Source: Endotrypanum monterogeii
Taxonomy: Eukaryota; Euglenozoa; Kinetoplastea; Trypanosomatida; Trypanosomatidae
NCBI GenBank assembly: GCA_000333855.2
Contig: CM007328.1
Location: forward strand, 245,101 to 309,100
Length of the DNA stretch: 64,000 nucleotides
Reading direction: 5' to 3'
In this document: positions 31,840 to 41,840 of the stretch, one piece after another
How positions within the stretch are numbered: position 1 is the first letter of the stretch
Layout of the letters: each line of letters starts with the position of its first letter
Translations under genes and position numbers: made by a program
Notes under the pieces: generated by a model
What the model was told of the DNA's origin: nothing
Seen by the model: the letters and a program-made list of their open reading frames with translations, nothing else
Databases searched by the model: none

Positions 31840-34620
31840 ATGTCATCGCTACACCTCAGAGAGCTCGGTGTCAAGGGCGACGCTGTCGAGGATGGAGAGG
31901 TATTGGATCTCTTCACAGCGTCTCGCGAAAGCGTCGTCTACGTGGCAGCGTCACAGTTGCTACCAGGGCATGTCGCAGTGACAACGAGGAACGGTTTCAT
32001 TCAGCTGATAGACACGGCAACTGGTGAGTATCGTCTTTTCTTGACCTATCTGTATCGTATTCCTCTTGATGCCTCTCTGAGATGTCTCTCGCTTGTTCCA
32101 AGTCTGTATGCCGCGTCGCTGCATCACGGCCACGGCCACGGCCACGGCCACCGTCAACACCATTTTCTTTACTCTTTGGCCTACTCGAATGAGCTACTGG
32201 TGGCGAATGTGGAGACGGGGGAGGTGCGGCTCTGCGCGGCGTGTGCGAGTCGGCCAAGTGTGGTGCAGTGCGACGGCGACTACATCGTTTGCGGCGAAGG
32301 TAATGGACAGGTGACAGTCTGGCGTGCGAGTTCGGAGGAGTGGGTCATGAGGTGTTTGTCCAGCTCTGGAGCTTCCACCTCTCCCTTTCCCTATTTGTGG
32401 AGGTCACGCTTGTTCGACAGCACAGTTGTTTGTGCCAATGTTCATCGAGATCAGTTAGTGTGCTGCTCAGCAGATTACCGCTGCGCCATTGTGTCTCTGG
32501 AGACCGGGGTCGTCCATGCAACCCTGCCGCTCGATCTGAACCAGGCGGTCGCGGTGTTTCTTCTCCCAAAGCCGTCAGCGGTATCATCGCCCGACAAGGG
32601 CCTAGCCGTGTGCCTCCGATCGCACATATCCGTCTTTGCAGCAGTGTCTTCACACGACACAGTTGCGACGGAACAGACCCTTTCGTCCCCCGTGACGGCT
32701 GCACGACACTCAGGGCGCTGGACGCACCTACACAACTGCACTCCTGGACGTGAGGAGGTATCGTGTGCTTCATATCTGGGCGGTTATCTGACCGTTGGTA
32801 CCGTCTCTGGACTAGTGATACTGTATTCTTGTGATGCTGCTGAGTGGCGAATGAAGGTGCTGGTGCGCCTTAACGTTGGCTACGGCGTGATGGGAGTGCA
32901 ACTGTTCAGCAACAACACCCTCCTGGTGGTCACATCTGCCGGCGATGTCTGGCGATGGCCGCTGTGTGACTTATTGCGAAGTGCAAATGCAAGCGGCATA
33001 GAAGGTGATGTGGATGAGCCGATGTCTGCGGAGCTCCAGCCCCCACTGCCGCTGGCTGCACCGGGTGGTCCACCTACTCGCTGCCCCTTGGACAGCACTC
33101 TCTCCCCCGAACCACGGTCTTCCGCCACCCCGTACGAGCTGAGCTTCACGCAAGAAGGCAACGCCGAGGATCGCAACCTCTCTGTGCACGAAACGTCGAA
33201 CCTAGGGAGCGCAACCCAGTGTGAAGGCGAGGTGAACGTGGGGAGAAGGGAGGCCGCTCCGGCAGTCGCTGTCAGTGCTGATGATGCGGAGGGCACCCCC
33301 TCCGTGCGCCTCTCTACTGTTTCTGCATCTGCGTCTGTGAGGAATACAAGCGTCTCGACCGAGGGTGACAGTGACGAAGGCTTTCAGGACGTCCGTCGCG
33401 TCGAGCCGGCAACGGTGTCGTGCCTTCCGCTGCTGCCTCCGCCGTTCGCGTCAGTGACGGTCTCAGGGAAGTCTGTGGGGGCGACCGACAGTGATACGCT
33501 AGCTCACTGTGACGCCAGGCAACAGCCTCGCATCTTGTACGACCCTGAGAGGAGCCCAGAGGAACCGGAGGTCGTTGGTGTGGACGTGCTTCCGAGCACT
33601 ACCGAGGACTTGCTGGGGCTTTGCCACGATCCTTCGCATGTCGACATCTCGCCGACTTCCACGAATGATACCACCGCTCACTACGACTCAGTATCAGAGG
33701 ACAGCGATGCAGGCGAGCCAGATGCCTTGGCGAAGGGGCCAGCCGCAGGCACAACGGCAGCTGGTACCAGCAACAGGGATATCCATAGCGACAGTATACA
33801 TTCCTTCCAGACAAATGTGGTCGATTTTTCGGGCATAGTGGATGATGCGCAAGCTGGTGACAGCAGTCCACGTCTGCGAAGCAGACAGCCAGCAGATATG
33901 AAAGGACTGGCGGAGGATATGGAGCGCGAGTTTGAACGTGCAATGGGGCGGCTGCTGGGCCCAGCTGTGGGTGTTGAGGGTCTTCGCAAGAACCGTCGTA
34001 TGTGTCCTCGAAAAATGACTGGTGTCCTCGCCAACTTGACAAATCAGCAAGCGATTGCAGTGGGCAGCGGAGTGGCCCCCCGGGGGGCACCATCAAAGAC
34101 TGTTGCGCTTGAGGGGCCCAACAGCACCAAGCTGCTGGAGGCAAAGCGGGCGACACTGGAGGCAGCTGCTTTCGATTTTGAGGAGTATCGGAAGGCTCAC
34201 CGCCTGAAGGTTGATGCCCTACAGTATCAACACCCTGTGTTGCTGCCTACCTACACCCTGCAAGATCGTGTCTTCGACAGCGTTGTCTCCGCGGATCGTC
34301 TCTGTGACAAGGATGCTGGAGGTTCATCGGGGGCCAACGGGCGCGCTGCCGGTATTTTTCTTGCAGCCTCAGAGGACGAGCTACGCGACGTGACGTACGG
34401 CAAGGTGAAGTGGACTCTCGACCCTCAAATTGCCGAGGAGCGTCGGCGCGGTGGGCCCGATATGGCTCAGCACCACTGCGATGATCTTCTTTTTTCGATT
34501 CCACACCCCGCGAAGGGCGCGGTGTTGTTTGCTGAGGAGGAGCCCCTCATGCCTAGCAGGGCCTCGGAAGGGATTCTTTTGTTACCACTGCCGCTCCCCC
34601 CCGCACCTTCTGTCTTCTAG
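31840..34620 (+). CDS. Conserved protein with N-terminal WD/beta-propeller-like half, function unknown
   Basis: 926 residues from the ATG at 31840. Residues about 15-385 look like an irregular beta-propeller: repeated segments such as AVTTRNGFIQLIDTATGEYR, VCGEGNGQVTVWRASSEEW and VTSAGDVWRWPL have the WD-blade pattern. A His/Gly repeat (LHHGHGHGHGHRQHH, residues 94-108) interrupts the second blade and is coded by a hexanucleotide repeat. Residues about 400-700 are low-complexity, acidic, Ser/Thr/Pro-rich. The C-terminal ~230 residues are again structured, with charged helices (MEREFERAMGRLL, DFEEYRKAHRLK) and YQHPVLLPTYTL. No catalytic motif and no transmembrane span. I do not recognise the family; the mix resembles scaffold or trafficking proteins but that is only an impression. 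The upstream extension of the frame through (CA)n DNA is not coding. Confidence 0.8.
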   Translation: MSSLHLRELGVKGDAVEDGEVLDLFTASRESVVYVAASQLLPGHVAVTTRNGFIQLIDTATGEYRLFLTYLYRIPLDASLRCLSLVPSLYAASLHHGHGHGHGHRQHHFLYSLAYSNELLVANVETGEVRLCAACASRPSVVQCDGDYIVCGEGNGQVTVWRASSEEWVMRCLSSSGASTSPFPYLWRSRLFDSTVVCANVHRDQLVCCSADYRCAIVSLETGVVHATLPLDLNQAVAVFLLPKPSAVSSPDKGLAVCLRSHISVFAAVSSHDTVATEQTLSSPVTAARHSGRWTHLHNCTPGREEVSCASYLGGYLTVGTVSGLVILYSCDAAEWRMKVLVRLNVGYGVMGVQLFSNNTLLVVTSAGDVWRWPLCDLLRSANASGIEGDVDEPMSAELQPPLPLAAPGGPPTRCPLDSTLSPEPRSSATPYELSFTQEGNAEDRNLSVHETSNLGSATQCEGEVNVGRREAAPAVAVSADDAEGTPSVRLSTVSASASVRNTSVSTEGDSDEGFQDVRRVEPATVSCLPLLPPPFASVTVSGKSVGATDSDTLAHCDARQQPRILYDPERSPEEPEVVGVDVLPSTTEDLLGLCHDPSHVDISPTSTNDTTAHYDSVSEDSDAGEPDALAKGPAAGTTAAGTSNRDIHSDSIHSFQTNVVDFSGIVDDAQAGDSSPRLRSRQPADMKGLAEDMEREFERAMGRLLGPAVGVEGLRKNRRMCPRKMTGVLANLTNQQAIAVGSGVAPRGAPSKTVALEGPNSTKLLEAKRATLEAAAFDFEEYRKAHRLKVDALQYQHPVLLPTYTLQDRVFDSVVSADRLCDKDAGGSSGANGRAAGIFLAASEDELRDVTYGKVKWTLDPQIAEERRRGGPDMAQHHCDDLLFSIPHPAKGAVLFAEEEPLMPSRASEGILLLPLPLPPAPSVF
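32125..32153 (+). repeat. Coding hexanucleotide repeat (CACGGC)n, about 4-5 units
   Basis: Encodes the alternating His-Gly run near residues 96-104 of the WD-like protein. Repeat-length variation here would keep the frame. Confidence 0.85.
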
Positions 34621-35780
34621 GGCAATTTTTTGATGTTGCTCCCTCCACTTGACAACAGCAAAAAGAAATCCCAACGAAGTGCAGCGCTTTCATATTCCCC
34701 CCCCCCCCGCCCGTCCCTCTCCTCCTCTGTGTACGTATGCGTGTTTCTTTTTCCTGTCCTCTTGATATTTTGAAGTAGCTCATCGGTATTACCGCAGGCA
34801 GGCTTTCATCTCTCTCCCTGCAGCTGACATGGGGCAAATCCCGAGCTCATAGGACGAGGACGCGGGAGGAGAAACGGAGGGGAGGGTGGGGAGATGGATT
34901 TATTCTCTCGACAGCTCTTTTTTTTTTGTTTTGTTTTTATAGATGAGATCTTTTTTTTTTTTTTACGCTGTTCTGCTGCCCTTGGACGGGTCTGTGCTTT
35001 ACCTCCCTTTCCCTCATCGAGAAAGCATCTGGGGTTAGTGTGTGGGGGGAGGGAGGGCGGAGGTGGGCAGGAGAATGTGAGAGGGAGAGCAGTGGTTCTC
35101 TGCTTGCGAATCATGTCTACTGGACTTGTGTCCTTTGCGATCGTGTGGCTGTCTAACGTCACGTGTAACATTTGCAACAGGCTGTGTCTGCTGTCTTCTG
35201 TTCCCCCCCCCTATCCGAACGCTCTTGCCTCATGCCATTAGTGTGGATCTCTCCTCTGTAGAGGTGATGTGTGCAGATAAGTTTTTTTCCTGTTTTCGTG
35301 AATCTGCCGTATCGTGTGTTTCCCTGTTCACACCTCACTTTCCACCCCACCCCACCCCACTCCTTATTTTCCTTCATTCCCAACGTGGGGATCACCATCA
35401 CCATCATCACCACCACCACCATCACCACCAGGAAAAAAAAGTCACAGGCGTGGACAGCCCCCCTCCTCTCTTTGTATTCATCATTTGTCGTCAACACACC
35501 TACTCGTGCGTCTGCAGCCGGTCCAAACCCATTACCCCCTTCCCTTTAAGACCAAAGGTTGCGCTTGAAGTGCGTAGGAGGGGGGTCGAGCTCCGAAACA
35601 TTGTTGTCCTCAACCCTTGTCTCCCCCTAACGTACCTAATACGCGAACTCACGCACGTGCATCTGTTTGCCTGGTTCATTGCGCTCCTTTTTATTTGCTT
35701 GTTGCGTCACACATTTAAACATACACATATACAGTACATACATATTTATTTATTTATTTATTCATAGCTTCATTGTCACA
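34621..35780. other. WD protein-SEC3 intergenic region
   Basis: 1.2 kb: C-run near 34698-34709, T-runs near 34918-34928 and 34950-34965, (CCCCA)n near 35343-35360, (CAY)n near 35392-35430 and (TTTA)n near 35744-35761. Acceptor candidates before SEC3 are AG at about 35732 and 35767. No gene found. Confidence 0.6.
35392..35430 (+). repeat. CAC/CAT trinucleotide repeat
   Basis: About 13 units of CAC or CAT in the spacer upstream of SEC3, preceded 30 bp earlier by a pentanucleotide CCCCA run. It would read as polyhistidine in one frame but no gene surrounds it. Confidence 0.8.
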
Positions 35781-38700
35781 ATGAGCCGCTACAAAGAGCT
35801 GCAGCCTGTGCTTGACGGCATCTTTCGCGCTCGTGGGGAGGAAGTGGTGGCGCACGAGATGGTCTCGGACATCAGCAGTAAAAAAAAGGCATTGACGCTG
35901 CGTCTGCTGATTCTGTCACACCTCATCGGTGGCGGTGCCACGCTCAGCATCCTCACGGTAGACTCCAGTGGCCAGCGGGTGAGGCTGAAATCGGCCTTCG
36001 CGCTGGATCGGCTGGTCGACGTCTCGAATGAGGGCAGCTTCGACGCAACGTTCAACTTCGGTGCCAGCGGCGTCCTTGCCGTAAGCTTCGAGTCCCACAT
36101 ACAACGCGAGATGTTTGTCGCCGCTACTCACCGTATCCGCTCCACGCCATTGTCATCCTCTGGGGGTCGTGACGGGTACTCGGATAACCGGCTGAGTCCT
36201 ATCCGTGGTGTGCTCTCAGAGGCGGTGGGCGCCGAGGTAGAGGCCGACGCTGCGGCGCGAGTGAGAAAGCTGCGCCAGGACAAGCGGCGTGTTTTCACGA
36301 CGGAGGAGGAGAGGCACCTCTTGCGCCATATGGGGACTAGTGGGGCTGGGTTCGACGACATCAAACAGTTCCAAGAGATTCTCCTCCTCCGGCAGAAGAG
36401 CTCCGAGCTCAAATCGCTCGACTTGCTTACAACCTCCGAGGCGCTGTGGCACACGGCGCAGCAGCAGGTGCAGGACCTGGTCCAGGACGTGGAAGAGGTG
36501 GAGCGGCGCATCGAGTCGTACTCGACCCATCTTTTGTCAAAAAAGAATGTTATTCAAATGGTTGAGCACGACAACAACACACTGCAGCGGCGGCAGCAAA
36601 ACCTAGAGTCTCTCTATTTGATGATGTCCGATCTGCGATATCAACTGCAGCTCATGCCGGAGACGATGTCGTTGCTGAGTCGCTTACGCACCACACCGGA
36701 GGATGGTCTGGTTGCTTTCTTCTCCGAAGGCAGCAACGCGGTTACGCTGTCGGCAGCGATGAAGCACATGCAGAGTGTGCTGCACAACCCGACACTAGAT
36801 ACTGATTTTCCCATCACTGCCGTCGCAGAGAGGAAGGCCTTCTTCTTGGAACAGCGAAAAATGATTGCGCAGCGATCGAAGTCGTACATCATGACCGCAA
36901 TAGAACGCCTCGAGTCTACGTATCTCGCAGACAAGACGCGATACAGTCGTGATGCTTCGCTTGTGTGGAGGCTGCACACTGAGCTGGCACAAAAATTGCT
37001 GAACATCAGCGACATTATTCGTGCTCTGGATCGTATTGATGTGGAGGGTTTTAATAATGCTTTGCGCAAGTATCGGATGAGCATGCGCAGGGTGTACGCA
37101 CTTGAGATCACGCGCTTCTTTAAATGCCTGAAGAAACAGGTGAAGAAGGTGAACACCTGGCGTGGCCCCTTCCTCCTCGGAACCTCCGAGTCGCGCAAGG
37201 AGTCCATCTCGATGCACATGGAGACGGCTCAGGCGGGTACGACACCGAAGATGTACTCCGGTGGCGCGGTCTTGACACCAGCACTCACACCTCGAATGAC
37301 GCGCTTCGATAACGACTCGGACTACGGGGCTGGCGCTAGTGGCCGTCTAGCCTCTGGCACTAATGGCGGCGAAGACCACACCAGTCTCTCCGTCCAGTTC
37401 CCGTCCGTGGGCGACTTGGATATGGAAGGCATCGTCCCCAACTCGGCAGTTGAGCTCTATGAGAACGCCCACACACTGCGCCGGCTGGACGCGCGGGCGG
37501 AAACCTCATCGCTGGTGAGCGGCCTCAAGTCTCTCACGCCCACACGCGCCAGCGGTGGCGGATACGTGCGGCCCGATCTCGCCTTCGCAATCGCTCTGGA
37601 GTCGTCTGTGCTAGCGGTGATTCACGAGGAGGTTATTCTCAGCCGCTGCTTCGCCTTAGTTGGCGAATCAGCAGAGAAGAATGATGATGGCCAGGGTGCC
37701 GCGGCATCTTCGAGTACCAGCTTCAGCACCGTAGCCGATGGCCTAAAGAAGGCAGACGCCTCCGCACCCAAGGAGGCGGTGGCGGTGGATCGAGCACAGC
37801 TGATGCAAGAGTCTCTGCTGGAGCTTTTCGGTGGCATCGATGCGAATCATCTTGTGCGCACTCTTCAGGGGACATCGCATCGCCCCAGCTCTCTGAACTC
37901 GCGCTCGAGTAGCCAGGACATCGGATTGCCACCTCGTCCACCCCCGGCAGGGTACAACGGAGGCGAGTTTTCCTTGCGTCATGGGCAAGCGTTGAGTCGG
38001 GCGTCGTCGACCGGGTATGGTTTGGAACACCACTCTGTGAGCAGCGACGACATGCACGGCAGCGGCCCTGATGGCGAGGACCGTCGTTCCTCTCGCATCG
38101 CGTTGCACCGAAACTTTCTCATTCGCACCGTGCGTGATTTGGCACTTTTTCTCGTGCAGAAGTGTGACCGCGTGTATTGCATCCCCATCTTGAGCATGGT
38201 ACGCGCCTACCGCTCGACCGCCCCCGCCAAGGCCATGCTGCCGTCGAAGAGTGTTTTCTGTCAGGCAATGTTGGAGGAGGTGGAGGCTGTGATCGTGCGT
38301 GGGGTGATGCAATTCGTGGCGGAGCAGACCGACTCAATTCATCAGTGCCGCAAGCGATATGTGGTGCATCCCACGGCGCTGCTGCATTGCTTCTCCAAGA
38401 TGCCGGCTCTTTTCCTGCGGCTTGAGGCGGTACACAACGCCCTCGCAGCGAACGTGTGTGACCGCACCGAGTACGCCTCCATCGCACTGAGTCTCGTTGA
38501 CCAATCTTTCGATGCGCTGGATCAGATCACTGACGTGAAGGCCAGCGGCGACAACCCAAATAAGGAGCCGCTGAGGCTGAACCAGCTCATTGCGCAGAAG
38601 GTGCACTCTGTAGTGGCTGGCGTGGAGGTGGACATCAACTCACTCAAGTGGGTATTCGTCCAGCAGTACCGTCATCAGTCGTTCTTCTGCGCATTTTATT

Positions 38701-39194
38701 CCACGATGCCAAGTGGCAGCTTTGCCGTGGAGCTTCTGCAGGACCACTATGAATCGGCAAAGGTGAAGCGCGACCGCTACGAAGAGCTTTATCTGACTCG
38801 TGTGCTTCTCGTGCGCAGCTTCCCAGTCTTCGGTGTCTTCGTGCTTTCCGCGGAAGACCTCTCCATGATCTATTCCAAAGAGGAACTCCGCCATCACAAG
38901 GCGCTCTCCGTGGATGCAGTCAAGAAGGTGATTGGTGGGCTCGAGAAAGAAATGCGCTCCGGTGTCGGGGCGAGCGCAGCGCGGATGAAGAGGCATTTTT
39001 TGCGCGATGTCGACCTCAATGGCAACGAGGCTTCCTTCCATAAAACTTTGCTGCAGCGCACATGGCAGCACTTCTCTGCACTACTGCTGCAGAAGTTCGA
39101 CTTTTTGGTGGAGCTGCTTAGGTCCCCGGTCTATCGTGATATATCCTTGACTGTGTCACGCTCTGACGTTTCGGGAATGCTCGCGGCATACTAG
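35781..39194 (+). CDS. SEC3: Exocyst complex subunit Sec3 (EXOC1)
   Basis: 1137 residues. Sec3 marks sites of exocytosis on the plasma membrane by binding PI(4,5)P2 and helps the exocyst tether vesicles, which in trypanosomatids means the flagellar pocket. Residues about 35-120 have the pattern of the Sec3 N-terminal PH-like lipid-binding domain (beta strands [40 protein letters not shown]). Then comes the family's EEERHLL segment at 175-181 and a coiled-coil (about 205-290) with [19 protein letters not shown], closely resembling the EXOC1 pattern of a Val/Ile-spaced helix followed by a YS/YD tyrosine. The remainder is an all-helical rod, with Ser/Gly-rich loops near 500-560 and 690-770. The ending [18 protein letters not shown] stretch suits exocyst C-terminal bundles. 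Start at 35781 chosen because the upstream extension is AT-rich spacer. No catalytic motif. Confidence 0.72.
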   Translation: MSRYKELQPVLDGIFRARGEEVVAHEMVSDISSKKKALTLRLLILSHLIGGGATLSILTVDSSGQRVRLKSAFALDRLVDVSNEGSFDATFNFGASGVLAVSFESHIQREMFVAATHRIRSTPLSSSGGRDGYSDNRLSPIRGVLSEAVGAEVEADAAARVRKLRQDKRRVFTTEEERHLLRHMGTSGAGFDDIKQFQEILLLRQKSSELKSLDLLTTSEALWHTAQQQVQDLVQDVEEVERRIESYSTHLLSKKNVIQMVEHDNNTLQRRQQNLESLYLMMSDLRYQLQLMPETMSLLSRLRTTPEDGLVAFFSEGSNAVTLSAAMKHMQSVLHNPTLDTDFPITAVAERKAFFLEQRKMIAQRSKSYIMTAIERLESTYLADKTRYSRDASLVWRLHTELAQKLLNISDIIRALDRIDVEGFNNALRKYRMSMRRVYALEITRFFKCLKKQVKKVNTWRGPFLLGTSESRKESISMHMETAQAGTTPKMYSGGAVLTPALTPRMTRFDNDSDYGAGASGRLASGTNGGEDHTSLSVQFPSVGDLDMEGIVPNSAVELYENAHTLRRLDARAETSSLVSGLKSLTPTRASGGGYVRPDLAFAIALESSVLAVIHEEVILSRCFALVGESAEKNDDGQGAAASSSTSFSTVADGLKKADASAPKEAVAVDRAQLMQESLLELFGGIDANHLVRTLQGTSHRPSSLNSRSSSQDIGLPPRPPPAGYNGGEFSLRHGQALSRASSTGYGLEHHSVSSDDMHGSGPDGEDRRSSRIALHRNFLIRTVRDLALFLVQKCDRVYCIPILSMVRAYRSTAPAKAMLPSKSVFCQAMLEEVEAVIVRGVMQFVAEQTDSIHQCRKRYVVHPTALLHCFSKMPALFLRLEAVHNALAANVCDRTEYASIALSLVDQSFDALDQITDVKASGDNPNKEPLRLNQLIAQKVHSVVAGVEVDINSLKWVFVQQYRHQSFFCAFYSTMPSGSFAVELLQDHYESAKVKRDRYEELYLTRVLLVRSFPVFGVFVLSAEDLSMIYSKEELRHHKALSVDAVKKVIGGLEKEMRSGVGASAARMKRHFLRDVDLNGNEASFHKTLLQRTWQHFSALLLQKFDFLVELLRSPVYRDISLTVSRSDVSGMLAAY

Positions 39195-39217
39195 AGGGCG
39201 AGAGAGGAAAAGAACAA

Positions 39218-39336
39218 GGTGTGTGTACGTGTGTGTGTACGCGTGTGTGTGTGGGGATGTGTGTGTGTGTGTGTACGTGTGTGTGTGGGGATGTGTGTGT
39301 GTGTGTGTACGTGTGTGTATGTGTGTGTTGGGGGGG
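39218..39336 (+). repeat. Interrupted (GT)n array left of the gap
   Basis: GT-rich repeat with recurring GTACGTGT and GGGGATGT interruptions, ending in a run of eight to nine G. It is roughly the reverse complement of the array at 39515-39567. Confidence 0.88.
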
Positions 39337-39454
39337 GTAACGACATGCGACAGGATGCCCTGATGGTTGTATTAGCAACCAAAGTCGGCTAGTGAGTGTG
39401 CACGCTGTGGGACAGGAAAAAAGAAGTCGTAGAGAGGCAGTGATGGAAGCGAAA

Positions 39455-39502
39455 NNNNNNNNNNNNNNNNNNNNNNNNNNNNNNNNNNNNNNNNNNNNNN
39501 NN
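39455..39502. other. Assembly gap (48 N)
   Basis: Run of 48 N. The true length and content are unknown. Flanked by inverted GT and AC arrays, which explains why assembly stopped here. Confidence 0.99.
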
Positions 39503-39514
39503 CCCCCGACCCCA

Positions 39515-39567
39515 CCACACACACACACGTACACACACACACACACACACGCGTACACACACACACA
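39515..39567 (+). repeat. Interrupted (AC)n array right of the gap
   Basis: (CA)n with GTAC and GCGTAC interruptions, preceded by CCCCCGACCCCACC. Complements the GT array at 39218-39336 in opposite orientation. Confidence 0.88.
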
Positions 39568-40562
39568 ACTGTTCCACCTTTTTATCCCTGTGTATAATCA
39601 TCCATCCTTCGCTGTGTTGCTTTGGTTTCTTTTGAGTGGACGGTTCGCTCTACGTGCTTCAGTCCACCTCACTTCACTGCTTTTCTCTTCCTTTGCCTGT
39701 GTACGTCTGAAAAGGTTTAGATACTCTAGTGTATTGGTTCGCCATCAGCTGCTTTTCTTGTTCCCCTTCCCCTCGTGGCGGCTTTCCCCCGTCACGATGG
39801 CGATTTTTGCGTGTATGTGTGGGTGGGTGGGTGGGGGCGAGGGAGGCGTACTCTCCCTCTTCTCCCTTTCCACCCCCTCAAAAAAAAATTCTTGTATGTG
39901 ATGAAGTTGTGAGAGAAATCAAGTGCGATGGCGATGATGGGAGGGGAGGGAGGAGAGAAGATCGGATGGTGATGATCGTGGCAGGTTTGCATTCCATTGT
40001 TCTCGCTCTCTGACGTGGAGGATAGGTTCTCGCCCCCCTCCCCCCCTTCTCCACACATACACACACATACATGATTTGGCTTTAGTCGCCTATGCGTACA
40101 GGTCTACATGTTGGCGCTGGATAGGACCTGCTCCAGCCCTCTTGGGGATTCCAGAGCCTTTTTCTGCCTTCTCGTTAGTTTTTTTTCCTCGCGTGTGGTC
40201 GACCGTTACAGGCGCTGTGACGCCACAGCAACGCCAAGCGAGTGAAATCATGCAAGTCTCTACTGCAGTTCTCCTGTCCATCGTCATCACTCCTCATCTC
40301 CGCATTTCATACTATTTTCTCACAGGCACACGTGCAACTACACACGCACCCACTCATATATATATATATATATATATATGTTTATGTATATATATCGTTG
40401 TGTCTGTGTGTGCACAAAGATACACATCTCCACGTCCCCCTTGGCACAAGGCAGCCACAGTCGCCGCAGCGGTTAGTACAAAGCGGAAAAAAAAACCGGT
40501 GTGATAGTGGTGTTACAGCGCAAGCAAGCAATACAGACTGTTGTGAAAAGATCGACGCAATT

Positions 40563-41840
40563 ATGCTGCGGTCAACGCGGATGTGGTGCATTGGGGTGCA
40601 CATACCCAGTGGGAAGGAGTTGGATGATCAGTTATTGGTGAACCGCCTTCGAAGGTCGCGGCAAAAAGGTATCTTCTCCATCAAGGCCCTCACGGCGGGT
40701 CGCATGCAGGGCTTTGTCGCCGCTGGCGGTATTGTATTAGGCGCTGCGGTCTTTTTAGGTCCATGGCTCTGGGAGGAAGTTCAGGAGTTGATGGGGAATA
40801 AGTACGTTCCTCTTCCGCCGTCGCAGATGCCCCACACCTCGCCGGTGTGGTGGGAGAATGAGTGGCGCAAGATGAATCCTCTGTGGCGCGCTGGTGAGTC
40901 GATGTCGGACTTCTTCGTCGGTCCCTACCGTTTTGTAAAGACACAAACGGGGCGTGATCTCTCCTCCGCGCAAGATTTTCTGCGCACCTCACCACCATTA
41001 TCGTCTTCATGTGGTGTGACCAAAGGAGGGTTGTCTGGTCCCTTGGATAGGCTCTTGTTTGTGTTTCGGCGAACTGCGTCGGTTCCCACCTGCAACCACC
41101 TCACCACACGGTCTGGTAGTGCTGAAGATGCCAGTAGGAGTGACAATGCACACCGCGTCCTTGCATCCCCTGTGTTGCCAACGAGCCCACCGCAGATGTT
41201 GGTGCCGCTTTGCGGTGATTCACCGATCATCCGCACCGCGGCACTGCAGGGCTTTGAGGTTGACGCAGTGGACTCTTCGCAGACCGCCATCCAGTCAGCC
41301 GTCAGCCGCACCGAGGAGGGTCTACCGCAGGAGTTGTACTCGAGGGTTCATCTGCACTGGAAAGATATTTTTTCACCAGAGCTATGGGAGGGGCCATTGA
41401 AGGGAAAGAAGTATGACGTCATTTACGAGCGACAGGGCATGACATCGCTCAACCGCGAACAGCGACCTGACTACGTGTATCTGCTGAAGCGCGCCTTGAA
41501 GGATGATGGCCTCATCTATGTCGAAGGTATCTTCCGTACGGGGCGGGTAAAGGGTAACAAACTGTTAGGCCCCCCCTATTCCTTGTCGAAGCGCGAGCTG
41601 GAGCAGCTCTTCCCCCTGAGTGAGGGCTACTATGTGCGATGTGAGGAGAAGACAGACGCGATGCAGCAGCTGAGTCGAGAGAATCGCATCCTCAAGCGCG
41701 TGCCCAAGGAGTTCTACGTGACGCCGTTTGGCTGTGTCGTGTTTCGTGAAGCAAGTGTGAACATGAAAGCGCGACTGGAACCGTTGCAGCACCCCGAACC
41801 GCCGACACTGACCCCGCCACAAGAGAAATATCGCTGGTAA
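40563..41840 (+). CDS. Membrane-anchored TPMT-family methyltransferase
   Basis: 425 residues. The C-terminal half is a thiopurine S-methyltransferase-type SAM-binding fold: MLVPLCGDS at 212-220 is the TPMT motif I, FEVDAVDSS at 231-239 the acidic end of strand two, then YDVIYERQGMTSL and a PDYVYLLKRALKDDGLIYVEG stretch corresponding to the family's late strands. The Trp-rich WWENEWRKMNP segment at 96-106 matches the tryptophan region that opens TPMT domains, but a Ser-rich insertion of about 80 residues separates it from motif I. Residues 49-68 form one hydrophobic membrane segment after a basic N-terminus rich in Arg, which suggests a mitochondrial or other organelle membrane. Substrate is unknown; the TPMT superfamily also includes thiocyanate and chloride methyltransferases. 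The frame reaches further upstream through (TA)n spacer; the ATG at 40563 is preferred. Confidence 0.75.
   Translation: MLRSTRMWCIGVHIPSGKELDDQLLVNRLRRSRQKGIFSIKALTAGRMQGFVAAGGIVLGAAVFLGPWLWEEVQELMGNKYVPLPPSQMPHTSPVWWENEWRKMNPLWRAGESMSDFFVGPYRFVKTQTGRDLSSAQDFLRTSPPLSSSCGVTKGGLSGPLDRLLFVFRRTASVPTCNHLTTRSGSAEDASRSDNAHRVLASPVLPTSPPQMLVPLCGDSPIIRTAALQGFEVDAVDSSQTAIQSAVSRTEEGLPQELYSRVHLHWKDIFSPELWEGPLKGKKYDVIYERQGMTSLNREQRPDYVYLLKRALKDDGLIYVEGIFRTGRVKGNKLLGPPYSLSKRELEQLFPLSEGYYVRCEEKTDAMQQLSRENRILKRVPKEFYVTPFGCVVFREASVNMKARLEPLQHPEPPTLTPPQEKYRW

Larger units (their letters stand above)
39195..40562. other. SEC3-methyltransferase intergenic region
   Basis: 1.4 kb with long GT/AC microsatellites around an assembly gap, GGT/GGGTG runs near 39822-39838, (TA)n at 40353-40380 and no gene seen. 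AG candidates before the methyltransferase lie near 40472 and 40527. Confidence 0.6.

Noticed and set aside
35126..35767. 213-codon plus frame containing a polyhistidine run
   Set aside because: Built from (CAY)n, CCCCA and AT-rich repeats in the spacer; no conserved segment and ends within the SEC3 leader.
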